Assembly: GCF_043633585.1 (NCBI RefSeq)
Contig: NZ_CP141832.1
Span: 1,612,001 to 1,676,000 of the forward strand
DNA length: 64,000 nucleotides
DNA from: Lacrimispora sinapis
GTDB lineage: Bacteria; Bacillota; Clostridia; Lachnospirales; Lachnospiraceae
Reading direction: 5' to 3'
Shown: one piece after another, positions 51,199-59,318 of the stretch
Numbering within the stretch: position 1 is the stretch's first letter
Layout: every line of letters begins with the position of its first letter
Program-made: the position numbers and the translations under genes
The notes under the pieces: generated by a model
What the model saw: the letters and a program-made list of their open reading frames with translations, nothing else
Databases searched by the model: none
Told to the model about the DNA's origin: nothing

Positions 51199-51909
51199 GT
51201 GAAACGGAAGTTTTGGAACTGGGTGAAGAATGAGGACGTAGGAGGAAGGACGCTGTACCTGGACGGGGAAATTTCAGACGAAACCTGGTATGGCGATGAA
51301 GTGACACCGGAACTGTTCCGCAGAGAACTGGAATCCGGTAACGGTGATATCACGGTTTGGATTAATTCTCCGGGCGGAGATGTGTTTGCGGCGGCACAGA
51401 TTTATAACATGCTGATGGACTACAAGGGAAATGTGACCGTGAAGGTGGATGCCCTGGCTGCATCGGCAGCCTCGGTTATTGCTATGGCAGGAACTATGGT
51501 ACAGATGTCCCCGGTTGCCATGATGATGATCCATAACCCCATGACGGTTGCCATCGGGGATTCGGAGGAGATGAAGAAAGCCGGATCCATGCTGGACGAG
51601 GTGAAGGAAAGCATTATGAACGCCTATGAAATAAAGACCGGGCTGAACCGGCCAAAGATTTCCCATCTGATGGATGCAGAGAGCTGGTTCAATGCCAGGA
51701 AGGCAGTGGAACTTGGATTTGCGGATGAGATTTTAGAAAACAAAAGTGGAAACAGGGAAAAAGAAAATGGACTGGAACTGGAAGGAATGATGTTTTCCAG
51801 GGCGGCGGTTGCCAATTCCCTATTAGATAAGTTAATCCCGAAGAAACCGGAAAAGAAGGGAATTCCGGCGGAGCAGTTAGAAAAGCGTTTAAATCTATTA
51901 AGTCATTGA
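51199..51909 (+). CDS. ClpP-type prohead protease
   Basis: The start is a GTG at 51199 (GTGAGG upstream), giving 236 residues. The ClpP fold shows NSPGGDVFAAAQIYNML, the catalytic serine S89 in ALAASAASVIAMAG and histidine H112 in MMMIHNPM. It would process the major capsid protein during head maturation; the capsid protein encoded next has a long charged N-terminal region suited to removal. Confidence 0.94.
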   Translation: MKRKFWNWVKNEDVGGRTLYLDGEISDETWYGDEVTPELFRRELESGNGDITVWINSPGGDVFAAAQIYNMLMDYKGNVTVKVDALAASAASVIAMAGTMVQMSPVAMMMIHNPMTVAIGDSEEMKKAGSMLDEVKESIMNAYEIKTGLNRPKISHLMDAESWFNARKAVELGFADEILENKSGNREKENGLELEGMMFSRAAVANSLLDKLIPKKPEKKGIPAEQLEKRLNLLSH

Positions 51910-51922
51910 GGAGGAAGAATCC

Positions 51923-53131
51923 ATGAAACAGATTTTAGAATTAAGGGAAAAAAGAGCAAAAGCGTGGGAAGCGGCGAAGAAATTCCTGGATGAGAAGCGC
52001 AGTGAGGACGGCTGCCTTAGTACGGAGGATACTGCCGCGTATGAAAAAATGGAGGCAGATGTGGTGAACCTGGGCAAAGAGATTGAGCGTCTGGAACGCC
52101 AGGCTGCCATTGATCTGGAACTGTCAAAGCCAACCAGTACACCGATTACCAACAAACCGAATGGAAATCCATCCGGTGAAGAAAAGACGGGCAGGGCAGC
52201 TATGGAATACCGCAGGGAGTTCTGGAACGCCATGCGTAAGAAGAATTACTACGATGTGAATAATGCACTGCAGATTGGTACGGACTCCGAGGGCGGATAT
52301 TTAGTGCCGGATGAGTTTGAGCAGACGCTGGTGCAGGGACTGGAGGAAGAAAACGTGTTTCGTACTCTAGCAACCATAATCCAGACTTCCAGCGGTGACC
52401 GGAAAATTCCGGTGGTGGCTACCAAGGGAGAGGCTTCATGGGTAGATGAGGAAGGACAGATTCCGGAATCTGATGATTCTTTTGGACAGGTATCCATTGC
52501 GGCTTATAAGGTGGCAACCATGATTAAAGTCTCTGACGAGTTGTTGAATGACAGCGTGTTTAACATGGAAGCCTATATCTCCAATGAGTTTTCAAGAAGA
52601 ATCGGTGCGAAAGAGGAGGAAGCATTCCTTGTGGGCGATGGTAAGGGGAAACCTACCGGAATTTTCAATCCCATCGGCGGAGCTTCTGAGGGTGTGACCA
52701 CAGCCACGGCAAACATTACTTTTGATGATGTGATGGATCTGTTCTATTCTGTGAAAAGCCCGTACCGTAAGAAATCCACTTTTGTGATGAACGATTCCAC
52801 GGTAAAGACACTCCGTAAGCTGAAGGACAATAACGGGACCTATATCTGGCAGCCTTCCGTGCAGGCAGGACAGCCGGATACGGTTTTAAACCGTCCCGTA
52901 GTGACTTCTGCTTATGCACCGGCCATTGCAGCAGGAGGAAAAGTCATTGCTTTTGGTGATTTCAAGTATTACTGGATTGCCGACAGACAGGGGCGTTCCT
53001 TTAAACGTCTGAATGAGTTATTTGCAGCCAACGGTCAGGTTGGCTTCCTTGGAAGCCAGAGAGTGGACGGTAAGCTGATTCTGCCTGAAGCGGTGAAAGT
53101 GCTGGCCATGAAGGCAGCAAGCGGTACCTGA
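51923..53131 (+). CDS. Major capsid protein (HK97 fold)
   Basis: The 402-residue protein has a coiled-coil, scaffold-like N-terminus (about 1-95: MKQILELREKRAKAWEAAKKF... KEIERLERQA) and an HK97-fold body with GGYLVPDEFEQTLVQGLEEENVFRTLA, AAYKVATMIKVSDELLNDSVFNME, GDGKGKPTGIFN and GDFKYYWIADRQG. The N-terminal delta-domain is probably cleaved by the upstream protease. GAGGAGGAAG precedes the ATG. Confidence 0.96.
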   Translation: MKQILELREKRAKAWEAAKKFLDEKRSEDGCLSTEDTAAYEKMEADVVNLGKEIERLERQAAIDLELSKPTSTPITNKPNGNPSGEEKTGRAAMEYRREFWNAMRKKNYYDVNNALQIGTDSEGGYLVPDEFEQTLVQGLEEENVFRTLATIIQTSSGDRKIPVVATKGEASWVDEEGQIPESDDSFGQVSIAAYKVATMIKVSDELLNDSVFNMEAYISNEFSRRIGAKEEEAFLVGDGKGKPTGIFNPIGGASEGVTTATANITFDDVMDLFYSVKSPYRKKSTFVMNDSTVKTLRKLKDNNGTYIWQPSVQAGQPDTVLNRPVVTSAYAPAIAAGGKVIAFGDFKYYWIADRQGRSFKRLNELFAANGQVGFLGSQRVDGKLILPEAVKVLAMKAASGT

Positions 53132-53191
53132 ATCAATTTTTAGGATTTGCTTTAGTGGGCAGGTCTTTTTTTGTATGGAAAGGAGACATCT

Positions 53192-53467
53192 ATGGTAGCC
53201 ACATTGGAAGAAATCAAGGAATATGTACGGATTGACAGCACCGGTGAGGACGATTTCCTGCTGGCCTTGTGTGCCACATCAGAAAGTCTGTGCAGTGACA
53301 TTTTACACCGGACGTTTGAGGAGATGGAGGAAGTGCCGGATCCGGTGAAGACAGCCGTGCTGTATGGCATTTCCTACTTGTACGAGAACCGGGAGCAGGC
53401 GGATTTCAAAGATTTGACATTGATGCTGAAGTGCCTGCTGTTCGGGCAGAGGGACGAGGTGTTCTGA
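53192..53467 (+). CDS. Head-tail connector protein (gp6-like)
   Basis: The 91-residue protein starts at 53192 (GGAAAGGAG upstream): MVATLEEIKEYVRIDSTGEDDFLLALCATSESLCSDILHRTF and YGISYLYENREQADF match phage gp6/DNA-packaging connector proteins that bind beneath the portal. Its stop overlaps the next start codon. Confidence 0.9.
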   Translation: MVATLEEIKEYVRIDSTGEDDFLLALCATSESLCSDILHRTFEEMEEVPDPVKTAVLYGISYLYENREQADFKDLTLMLKCLLFGQRDEVF

Positions 53468-53799
53468 TGAAGATCGGACAGTGGCGGGAGCGTATCTTGA
53501 TCCAGAAAAATAACATCACGAAGGATAAGATCGGAAACCAGAAGAATGTATGGGTAGATTACTATTCCTGCCACGCTTATGTAAATAACCTGTCCGGTCG
53601 GGAATACTGGGAGGCGGCACAGGTGAACCAGGAGGCTTCCCTCTATTTTATTGTGCGGTACTGCAGGGAACTGGAATCCATGGACAGCACCTTATACCGG
53701 ATTATGTTCAAAGGGGAAGTTTACAATATCACCTTCGTGGATTTCATGCAGTATCAGAAGAAAACCATCAAGCTGCGGGCAGAGAAAGGAAAGAGGTAG
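53467..53799 (+). CDS. Head closure / head-tail adaptor protein (SPP1 gp16-like)
   Basis: The 110-residue protein starts at the ATG overlapping the upstream stop. IGQWRERILIQKNNITKDKIGNQKNVWVDYYSCHAYVNNLSGREYWEAA and RIMFKGEVYNITFVDFMQYQKKTIKLRAE are characteristic of beta-barrel head closure proteins that seal the connector. Confidence 0.9.
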   Translation: MKIGQWRERILIQKNNITKDKIGNQKNVWVDYYSCHAYVNNLSGREYWEAAQVNQEASLYFIVRYCRELESMDSTLYRIMFKGEVYNITFVDFMQYQKKTIKLRAEKGKR

Positions 53800-53802
53800 G
53801 AT

Positions 53803-54186
53803 ATGGCAGAGCGAAGGGTGAACGTGGACCAGATGGCAGATGCCATCGCACAGTCCATGTCTGAGTATGCAGATTTATCCAATGAAGTAATGAAGGAATG
53901 TGTCACAGAAACCAGTAAGTCTGTGAAGAAAGAAATCCAGGAAAATGCCCCCGTGCGTACCGGAAAGTACAAGAAAAGCTGGGCGGCGAAAAAGGTGAAG
54001 GAAAATGCCAATTCCCTCACCATGGTGGTACACAGCCGTGATCGATATCAGATTGCACATCTTCTGGAACATGGGCATGCAAAACGGGGAGGCGGACGGG
54101 TGGCTGCCATTCCACATATTGCTCCGGCGGAACAGAGAGGAGCAGAAGAACTAGTTTCCAGAATCGAAAGGGGGCTTTCGGGATGA
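53803..54186 (+). CDS. HK97 gp10-like head-tail joining protein
   Basis: This 127-residue protein has helical N-terminal sequence, the conserved APVRTGKYKKSWAAKK segment and RYQIAHLLEHGHAKRGGGRVAAIPHIAPAE. It belongs to the gp10 family that links head completion proteins and tail terminator. It overlaps the next gene by 4 bases. Confidence 0.93.
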   Translation: MAERRVNVDQMADAIAQSMSEYADLSNEVMKECVTETSKSVKKEIQENAPVRTGKYKKSWAAKKVKENANSLTMVVHSRDRYQIAHLLEHGHAKRGGGRVAAIPHIAPAEQRGAEELVSRIERGLSG

Positions 54187-54500
54187 ACCATGAACAGGTA
54201 GTGGCAATGGCAGAGGAAACAGGACTGCCCTTTGCCTATGACCATTTTGTAGAGGGACTGTCCCCTGATCCGCCCTTTTTAGTCTTTCTTTATCCGGGCG
54301 CTAACAATTTTGCGGCGGACGGGATCGCTTATTTCAAAGTGAACCGACTGCATCTGGAACTGTATACCGATGAAAAATCCATAGAGCTGGAAGAACAGGT
54401 CGAGGCTGTACTTACCAGGCATGGCATTTTTTATGGGAAAAGCGAAGTATGGATTGAGTCAGAAAATCTGTACGAGGTACTATATGAAATGGAGGTTTAG
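54183..54500 (+). CDS. Tail completion/terminator protein
   Basis: The 105-residue protein (PFAYDHFVEGLSPDPPFLVFLYPGANNFAADGIAYFKVNRLHLELYTDEKSIELEEQVEAVL) resembles small tail terminator proteins found between gp10-like and major tail protein genes. Assignment relies on both sequence pattern and gene order. Confidence 0.8.
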   Translation: MNHEQVVAMAEETGLPFAYDHFVEGLSPDPPFLVFLYPGANNFAADGIAYFKVNRLHLELYTDEKSIELEEQVEAVLTRHGIFYGKSEVWIESENLYEVLYEMEV

Positions 54501-54503
54501 TGA

Positions 54504-55163
54504 GTGGAAAATAAAGTGAAGTTCAATCTGTGCAATGCCCATTATGCACCGATTAAGGCAGGAGAAAATGGGGAGAGTACATTTGGGACTCCGGCGGCAC
54601 TTCCGGGAGCAGTGTCCATCAGCCTGGATCCCAACGGAGAGCCGGAATCCTTTTATGCGGACGGCATTGAGTATTACATTATCAATAACAACATGGGCTA
54701 TGACGGGGATTTAGAGCTTGCTATGATTCCGGAGTCCTTCCGCACGGACATTTTGAAGGAAGAAACAGATGCTAACAAGGTGCTGGTAGAAAACTGCAAT
54801 TCGGAGACAGGCAGCTTTGCCCTGCTCTTTGAGTTTGATGGGGACGTGAAGAAAATCCGCCATGTGCTATATAACTGTTCTGCATCCAGACCGAAGATTG
54901 AGTCAAAGACCAATGAGGAATCCAAAGAAGTGCAGACAGAAACGCTGACCATTAAAGCAAGACCATTGGCAAGCGGGTATGTGAAGGCAAAGACCGGGGA
55001 TGCCACCACACAGGCTGTGTACGATAAGTGGTATGAGGCGGTGTATATGCCCGCCAGTACTCCAGCGGTGCAAGCGACACAGGTATCTGCTCTTTCAGCA
55101 CAGGCTATAAGTAGGACAGCGGCAGCAACAGCAGAAAAAGAATCAGAAACGAAAAAATCATAG
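54504..55163 (+). CDS. Major tail protein (phi13 family)
   Basis: The GTG at 54504 starts a 219-residue tail tube protein: KVKFNLCNAHYAPIKAGENGESTFGTPAALPGAVSISLDPNGEPESFYADGIEYYIINNNMGYDGDLELAMIPESF is typical of phi13-type tube subunits. The C-terminus has an Ala/Thr/Ser-rich tail rather than an added immunoglobulin domain. Confidence 0.94.
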   Translation: MENKVKFNLCNAHYAPIKAGENGESTFGTPAALPGAVSISLDPNGEPESFYADGIEYYIINNNMGYDGDLELAMIPESFRTDILKEETDANKVLVENCNSETGSFALLFEFDGDVKKIRHVLYNCSASRPKIESKTNEESKEVQTETLTIKARPLASGYVKAKTGDATTQAVYDKWYEAVYMPASTPAVQATQVSALSAQAISRTAAATAEKESETKKS

Positions 55164-55178
55164 GAGGCAGGAAAGGAC

Positions 55179-55556
55179 ATGAGCATTATCAGGACGATTG
55201 AGATTGACGGAAAGGATGTTTTATTTAAGGCGTCAGCGGCGATTCCGCGAATTTACCGCTTGAAGTTCCAGAGGGATATTTATAAGGATTTACGGGCGTT
55301 GGAACAGAGTGTGAATGGCTCGGAAGAAGGGGAGTCCGGGCTTGACCTGTTTTCTTTGGAGATGTTTGAGAACATTGCATTTGTGATGGCGAAACATGCA
55401 GATGGTTCTATTCCCGACACGCCGGAGGAATGGCTGGATGGATTTAATACATTTTCCATTTACCAGGTGCTTCCGAAGCTGATAGAGTTGTGGGGATTGA
55501 ATGTGCAGACAGATGTGGAGGCTAAAAAAAACTTCGCCCAACAGAGCGTGAAATGA
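55179..55556 (+). CDS. Tail assembly chaperone, short form (G-like)
   Basis: The 125-residue protein (RTIEIDGKDVLFKASAAIPRIYRLKFQRDIYKDLRALEQ) is a tail tube assembly chaperone in the position expected before the tape measure gene. Near its end lies an AAAAAAC slippery site (55526-55532), where a fraction of ribosomes should shift -1 to make the extended form ending at 55717. Such pairs (lambda gpG/gpGT) bind the tape measure protein and recruit tube subunits. Confidence 0.9.
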   Translation: MSIIRTIEIDGKDVLFKASAAIPRIYRLKFQRDIYKDLRALEQSVNGSEEGESGLDLFSLEMFENIAFVMAKHADGSIPDTPEEWLDGFNTFSIYQVLPKLIELWGLNVQTDVEAKKNFAQQSVK

Positions 55557-55717
55557 CAACGCCGCTGTTCCTCCTGCGGTGTGTGCAGTTGGGACTTACT
55601 ATGCAAGATTTGGAACAGCTTTCCATTGGGCTGATTAATGACATGTATGCGGAGAGTAGGAATGATGAGTGTAAGTATGCCCAGCTCGCAACTCAGGACG
55701 ATATGGATAAGTTCTGA
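55526..55717 (+). CDS. -1 frameshift extension of the tail assembly chaperone (GT-like)
   Basis: In the zero frame codons AAA-AAC occupy 55527-55532 and the preceding A completes heptamer A-AAA-AAC. After a -1 shift the frame continues KLRPTEREMTTPLFLLRCVQLGLTMQDLEQLSIGLIND...TQDDMDKF to a TGA at 55715, giving a fusion of about 180 residues. The zero frame stops only at 55554-55556. The extension is family-like for GT proteins. An independent start at the ATG at 55553 without a ribosome binding site is unlikely. Confidence 0.85.
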   Translation, partial: KKLRPTEREMTTPLFLLRCVQLGLTMQDLEQLSIGLINDMYAESRNDECKYAQLATQDDMDKF

Positions 55718-55723
55718 TTTGCG

Positions 55724-55752
55724 TTGATAGAGCAGCCGTTTCCTGCTATACT
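55724..55752 (+). promoter_or_regulatory. Strong promoter of the cargo cassette
   Basis: TTGATA (55724-55729), a 17-base spacer and TATACT (55747-55752), with the extended -10 TGC directly before it. Both boxes match consensus at five of six bases. It starts right after the tail chaperone stop codon and would express the cargo genes from the silent prophage. Confidence 0.85.
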
Positions 55753-55770
55753 GGTAGCAGAAAGCGGCTG
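55733..55770 (+). repeat. Long imperfect hairpin overlapping the cargo promoter
   Basis: CAGCCGTTTCCTGCTA and TAGCAGAAAGCGGCTG pair at 14 of 16 positions around a 6-base loop. There is no T run after it. In DNA it overlaps the -10 box; in late phage transcripts it would form a stem between tail and cargo genes and may insulate the two units. Confidence 0.65.
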
Positions 55771-55824
55771 ATGGAATCAGCGGGAAACAGTAATTTGTCG
55801 TTTTTGCAAGGAGGGAGAGCCATT

Positions 55825-56331
55825 ATGAGCAGACCATTAACGGAACAGAAAGTATTAAGAAAATTAGATATTGAGGATTTTCGACATCTTACAAAAGATA
55901 AGGTTATTACTATGGCATCAATGCTAGATAAGATGGATCCAGAGGTGGCTAAGAAGGCGTTAGAACAATTCCCAGAGTTTTCTAACACAGCAAAGGAAAT
56001 GTTGGTTGGATATAAAGATACATTGGATAAAGGTTTAGAGTCAAATACGGAAAGTGTTCAATCGTACTATGATTCGTGTAAATCGATAATTGAGGTTTTA
56101 CAAAAACAACTTGAGGATGAGAATCTTTTGTTTGAAGAAAGAAAGTATATCATTGATAAGATGTTTGAAATCTCAAAAATGATGGATGAAAAAGACTCAG
56201 AGAATAAAAAGTTCATTGCTACAATGGTGGTAGTTGGTGCGACGGCTGTTGGTATTATCACTGCGGTGCTGGCGTCTGCACTAGGTGGAAATACAAAGAT
56301 TGAGACAAATGATATTGATAAATTGGCTTAA
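55825..56331 (+). CDS. Cargo gene 1: helical protein with C-terminal membrane anchor
   Basis: The ATG at 55825 has AAGGAGGGAG upstream; 168 residues. The first 130 residues are charged and helical with likely coiled-coil (TEQKVLRKLDIEDFRHLTKDKVITMASMLDKMDPEVAKKALEQFPEF, then SYYDSCKSIIEVLQKQLEDENLLFEERKYIIDKMFEISKMM). A transmembrane segment follows at about 138-158 (FIATMVVVGATAVGIITAVLASAL). The AT-rich composition differs from flanking tail genes. No family function is known to me; the topology resembles membrane effectors of defence or exclusion systems, an inference only. Confidence 0.7.
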   Translation: MSRPLTEQKVLRKLDIEDFRHLTKDKVITMASMLDKMDPEVAKKALEQFPEFSNTAKEMLVGYKDTLDKGLESNTESVQSYYDSCKSIIEVLQKQLEDENLLFEERKYIIDKMFEISKMMDEKDSENKKFIATMVVVGATAVGIITAVLASALGGNTKIETNDIDKLA

Positions 56332-56480
56332 TACAATTACATATTTATCCTTAGAGATATTTATTGGAAAATTGTTAATAAATTTGAATTTGTTGGGGGA
56401 GAAGATGAAACAATATGATGTAGAAAAATGGAACAAATCATAGAAAAATAATATATCATGTAGAAAGGTGTGGTGTTTAC

Positions 56481-57212
56481 ATGGAGCAAAAATTTAGAAA
56501 AGTAGTAATCATATTCATTGATATTTTAGGCTCACAAAATAGAGAAAATTTTGATGAATGGTACAATGTTATGAGTATTTTCAGTGCAATGGTAGAACGA
56601 GAGAAGGAATTGGACAAAACTCATAAATGGACTGTTTACAAGAGAGAAACGCATGTGTTTTCAGATTGTGCATACATCATTTATGACTATAAAGATGATA
56701 TCGAAGATAGTCGAAAAGACATATATGAGCTAATGGGAATTGCTTGTTATAACACAGAAAAAGTATTGTATGAATTTTTAAAGAATGGGTTTATTGCTCG
56801 TGGAGCAATTACACATGGTAATTTGTTTTATGACAATGAAAGGAATATTTGGTTTGGACCAGCAATGAATCGAGCTTACTTTTTAGAATCAAAGAAAGCA
56901 AGATTTCCAAGAGTTATTGTAGATCCTGAATATGCAGAAGATTTGTATGCATTTAACGAAAATAAGTATCGTAAAGATCCTACACAAAGAATGCTTAATG
57001 GCGAAATCTTGTGTCGTGATATGGATGGTTTTATATATTTGAATTATTTGAATAGTGTGAAGCTGGGTATGAATCAATTGGAGAGTGAGTATGTTGTAGG
57101 AAATGCTCTTCAATTATGCAACATAGAAAGAAATGTGAAGAGAGAAACAAAAGAATTGCAGGAATCCATTAAAGATAAGTATGATTGGTTGGAAACGTAT
57201 TTATTGAGTTAA
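56481..57212 (+). CDS. Cargo gene 2: class III nucleotide cyclase-like protein
   Basis: The 243-residue protein (AAAGGTG upstream) has a pattern resembling the class III adenylate/guanylate cyclase core: VVIIFIDILGS with D14 at the first metal position, VFSDCAYIIYDY with D62 at the second, and FIARGAITHGNLF...WFGPAMNRAYFLESK corresponding to the RxGIxxG/VNxAxRLE region. The remaining catalytic residues are not obvious. Cyclases of this class make signals in Pycsar anti-phage systems (PycC), but the adjacent membrane protein is not a recognised Pycsar effector. It could be an inactive receptor-type domain. Family recognition is from pattern only. Confidence 0.55.
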   Translation: MEQKFRKVVIIFIDILGSQNRENFDEWYNVMSIFSAMVEREKELDKTHKWTVYKRETHVFSDCAYIIYDYKDDIEDSRKDIYELMGIACYNTEKVLYEFLKNGFIARGAITHGNLFYDNERNIWFGPAMNRAYFLESKKARFPRVIVDPEYAEDLYAFNENKYRKDPTQRMLNGEILCRDMDGFIYLNYLNSVKLGMNQLESEYVVGNALQLCNIERNVKRETKELQESIKDKYDWLETYLLS

Positions 57213-57350
57213 GTAAATGATTTGGTACGATTCACTAATACTAAACCTAGTGCAGTTTTGAAAAAATGTGATTTTATATATGAAGGCAATGAAATATATA
57301 CTAAATTTAATGGGATAACATCATTGGATATAAAAATCCCAGTTTATTGA
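57213..57350 (+). other. Open in-frame continuation after the cyclase-like gene stop
   Basis: After the TAA at 57210-57212 the same frame stays open for 45 codons (VNDLVRFTNTKPSAVLKKCDFIYEG... to a TGA at 57348) with no ATG. It may be a truncated C-terminal end or non-coding. The rest of the 200-base gap to 57415 shows no gene. Confidence 0.4.
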
Positions 57351-57414
57351 AATGTTGAACGGAGCGAAAAATTGGAATTTGTTGTTTTATAAATAACTAT
57401 TACAAGGGCAAAGA

Positions 57415-57999
57415 ATGAATAATAATATATACGATTCAGAATATCCATACGGATGCAGAGAAATAGATTTAAAAGCTTATAATAAAGAGAATACAGGTTT
57501 AGGTGTGCTATGCCAGTTTAGCAAAGGAGACATTCTGGATGAAAATGAACGAAAAAAGATATTTAAGAATATAAAATCGGGATGTAAAGAGAAGAAAGTG
57601 TGGGCTTTGCTCGGTGGAACTGAAAAGAATCAATGGATTTGTTTACAAGTTGCCAGTGCAAGTAATATATCAGAAGAAATTATATCTGATATAAAATGTA
57701 TGCTACCAATAACTTCAAAAGATACTAGACCATGGAAAAGCCAATTTCATGAAAAGGTATTTGTAGTCCAGTATGGATTAGATGTAAGATGTCAAAAATA
57801 CAGAGATATGTTTGAACGTTTTAGTAGTTTTAGTATTATTATAATCGAACCTAAGACATATCTGAAAGATAGTAATAACATTTATAATTCAGTGAAATAT
57901 GCGGAAGTAAAGTATGCATATGACACACAAGCATTATATTGGAATGCTATTAAAGAGGAACATGAAATTTTAAGAAAAATCCAGCAAAAACAAGAATAA
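57415..57999 (+). CDS. Cargo gene 3: unknown protein, 194 residues
   Basis: This protein is AT-rich like its neighbours and has alternating beta/helix character (GVLCQFSKGDILDENERKKIFKNIKSGCKEKKVWALLGG, KVFVVQYGLDVRCQKYRDMFERFSSFSIIIIEPKTYL). AAGGGCAAAG precedes the ATG. I do not recognise a family; there is no signal peptide or membrane segment. It belongs to the cassette with the cyclase-like gene by strand, composition and position between cassette promoter and terminator. Confidence 0.65.
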   Translation: MNNNIYDSEYPYGCREIDLKAYNKENTGLGVLCQFSKGDILDENERKKIFKNIKSGCKEKKVWALLGGTEKNQWICLQVASASNISEEIISDIKCMLPITSKDTRPWKSQFHEKVFVVQYGLDVRCQKYRDMFERFSSFSIIIIEPKTYLKDSNNIYNSVKYAEVKYAYDTQALYWNAIKEEHEILRKIQQKQE

Positions 58000-58065
58000 T
58001 AGATTGTTTCAAAATTCAGTTGAGTACACACAAATTCCAAGTTATAAAGGAGATTGGTTCAATAT

Positions 58066-58407
58066 ATGTATAGTGATGATTGGTTAAAGCTGGGATTTCA
58101 GCATGGTGAACGGATTAAAGTTTCAACTATGGTGGATTATGTAATCTGGACAGATAGCAAAGACTGTGTTGTTGGGGTTACAATTCATTTTGAAGAAGCA
58201 GACGACTATCATTATGATTTGCCTATTGAAGAATGGATGAAATTTATCACAAAAGTTTTGAAGAACTCTAATGTAGAGAAGACTCCAAATTTATTCAAAG
58301 ATTTCTTATATGAAAATAAAGGAATGTTTGCGTTTGAGGACGTATTAGACACTTATCAGATTAAGTATGATAAGATAGCATTTTTGGATTTAAATTATTT
58401 TGATTAG
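58066..58407 (+). CDS. Cargo gene 4: unknown acidic protein, 113 residues
   Basis: The ATG at 58066 lies 13 bases after AAAGGAG; an in-frame TTG at 58054 is too close to that site. The sequence (YSDDWLKLGFQHGERIKVSTMVDYVIWTDSKDCVVGVTIHFEEADDYHYDLPIEEWMKFITKVL) is acidic and aromatic-rich, with no membrane segment. No family is recognised. It is the last gene of the AT-rich cassette, ahead of a terminator and the IS66 insertion. Confidence 0.65.
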   Translation: MYSDDWLKLGFQHGERIKVSTMVDYVIWTDSKDCVVGVTIHFEEADDYHYDLPIEEWMKFITKVLKNSNVEKTPNLFKDFLYENKGMFAFEDVLDTYQIKYDKIAFLDLNYFD

Positions 58408-58478
58408 AAATTGAATATTATAAACAATAATACATAGGCATCGGTCAGAAATGGCAGGTGTCTTTTCTATACATTGTT

Positions 58479-58503
58479 GAGCCTTAATTGGCTCATTTTT
58501 TCT
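58479..58503 (+). terminator. Terminator of the cargo cassette
   Basis: GAGCC-TTAATT-GGCTC followed by ATTTTTTCT. It lies directly before the IS66 target duplication and ends transcription from the cassette promoter. Confidence 0.85.
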
Positions 58504-58511
58504 GTCCAAAC
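58504..58511. repeat. IS66 target-site duplication, left copy
   Basis: GTCCAAAC directly abuts the left end of the element; the identical 8 bases follow the right end at 61153-61160. IS66 elements characteristically duplicate 8 bp. Confidence 0.95.
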
Positions 58512-58624
58512 GTAAATGGTAAATAACTCGTCTACTTTTGGATTCCTCATAAAATTGAGATAATGGTGTAAAGTTGAAAAAGTTTCTAACAAACTTTCAC
58601 ACAGAACTCAAGGAGGAACTCCAC

Positions 58625-58969
58625 ATGGACACAAGACTTGCAACCAACCAGATCCGACTCAGTGAGTGGACCAGAATTATTAAAGACCGTTGTCAAAGTG
58701 GTCTGAACGTCAATGAATACTGTGAACAGCACCAGCTATCACGTCATGCCTATTACTACTGGCTAAGAAAAGTAAAAGAAGCTGCTCTGATACATAACAG
58801 CTTTGTTGAACTGCCGACTCTCCAGGAAAAAACTGTTCCTGTTTCAATAAGTGAAAATCTTTCTACTTATCAAATGACCATTGCTATTGGAAATACTATA
58901 TTGGGAGTTAGTGAATCAACTTCAATGGAACTTCTCTCCAGAGTGCTGAAGGTGGTTCGTAATGCTTAA
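58625..58969 (+). CDS. tnpA: IS66 accessory protein TnpA
   Basis: The ATG at 58625 with AAGGAGGAAC upstream gives 114 residues. RLSEWTRIIKDRCQSGLNVNEYCEQHQLSRHAYYYWLRKVKEAA is a helix-turn-helix of the IS66 orfA family. It is required for transposition along with TnpB and TnpC and overlaps tnpB by 8 bases. Confidence 0.95.
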   Translation: MDTRLATNQIRLSEWTRIIKDRCQSGLNVNEYCEQHQLSRHAYYYWLRKVKEAALIHNSFVELPTLQEKTVPVSISENLSTYQMTIAIGNTILGVSESTSMELLSRVLKVVRNA

Positions 58970-59318
58970 TGATGCTGTTGGTTTTAAGCACATTTATATC
59001 TGTACTGGATATGTGGATCTGCGCCGAGGGGTGGATGGACTGGCAGCTATCATCAGTGGCTCTTTTGGGCTTGATCCAACGGAACCCGGAAGTATTTACC
59101 TGTTTTGCGGAAGAAAAACAGACCGGATGAAAGCACTTTTGTATGAGGGTGACGGCTGGCTGCTTTTATATAAGAGACTAACAAACGGTCATCTAAACTG
59201 GCCACGCAGTACCCAGGAAGCACAATCAATTACCCACCAGCAATTCCGATGGCTGATGGAGGGGCTTTCCATTGAGCAGAAAAGGAGGATATCCAAGGTA
59301 AAACCGGAGATCTATTAA
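58962..59318 (+). CDS. tnpB: IS66 accessory protein TnpB
   Basis: The 118-residue protein shows the Orf2 signature IYICTGYVDLRRGVDGLAAII, IYLFCGRKTDRMKALLYEGDGWLLLYKRL and WLMEGLSIEQKRRI. It is the conserved IS66 accessory factor (unrelated to RNA-guided IS200/IS605 TnpB). It overlaps tnpA, implying coupled translation. Confidence 0.96.
   Translation: MLNDAVGFKHIYICTGYVDLRRGVDGLAAIISGSFGLDPTEPGSIYLFCGRKTDRMKALLYEGDGWLLLYKRLTNGHLNWPRSTQEAQSITHQQFRWLMEGLSIEQKRRISKVKPEIY

Noticed and set aside
56405..56443. 12-codon ORF (MKQYDVEKWNKS) with a GGGGGAG site between cargo genes 1 and 2
   Set aside because: Too short to support as a gene; possibly a remnant or a leader, but nothing further backs it.
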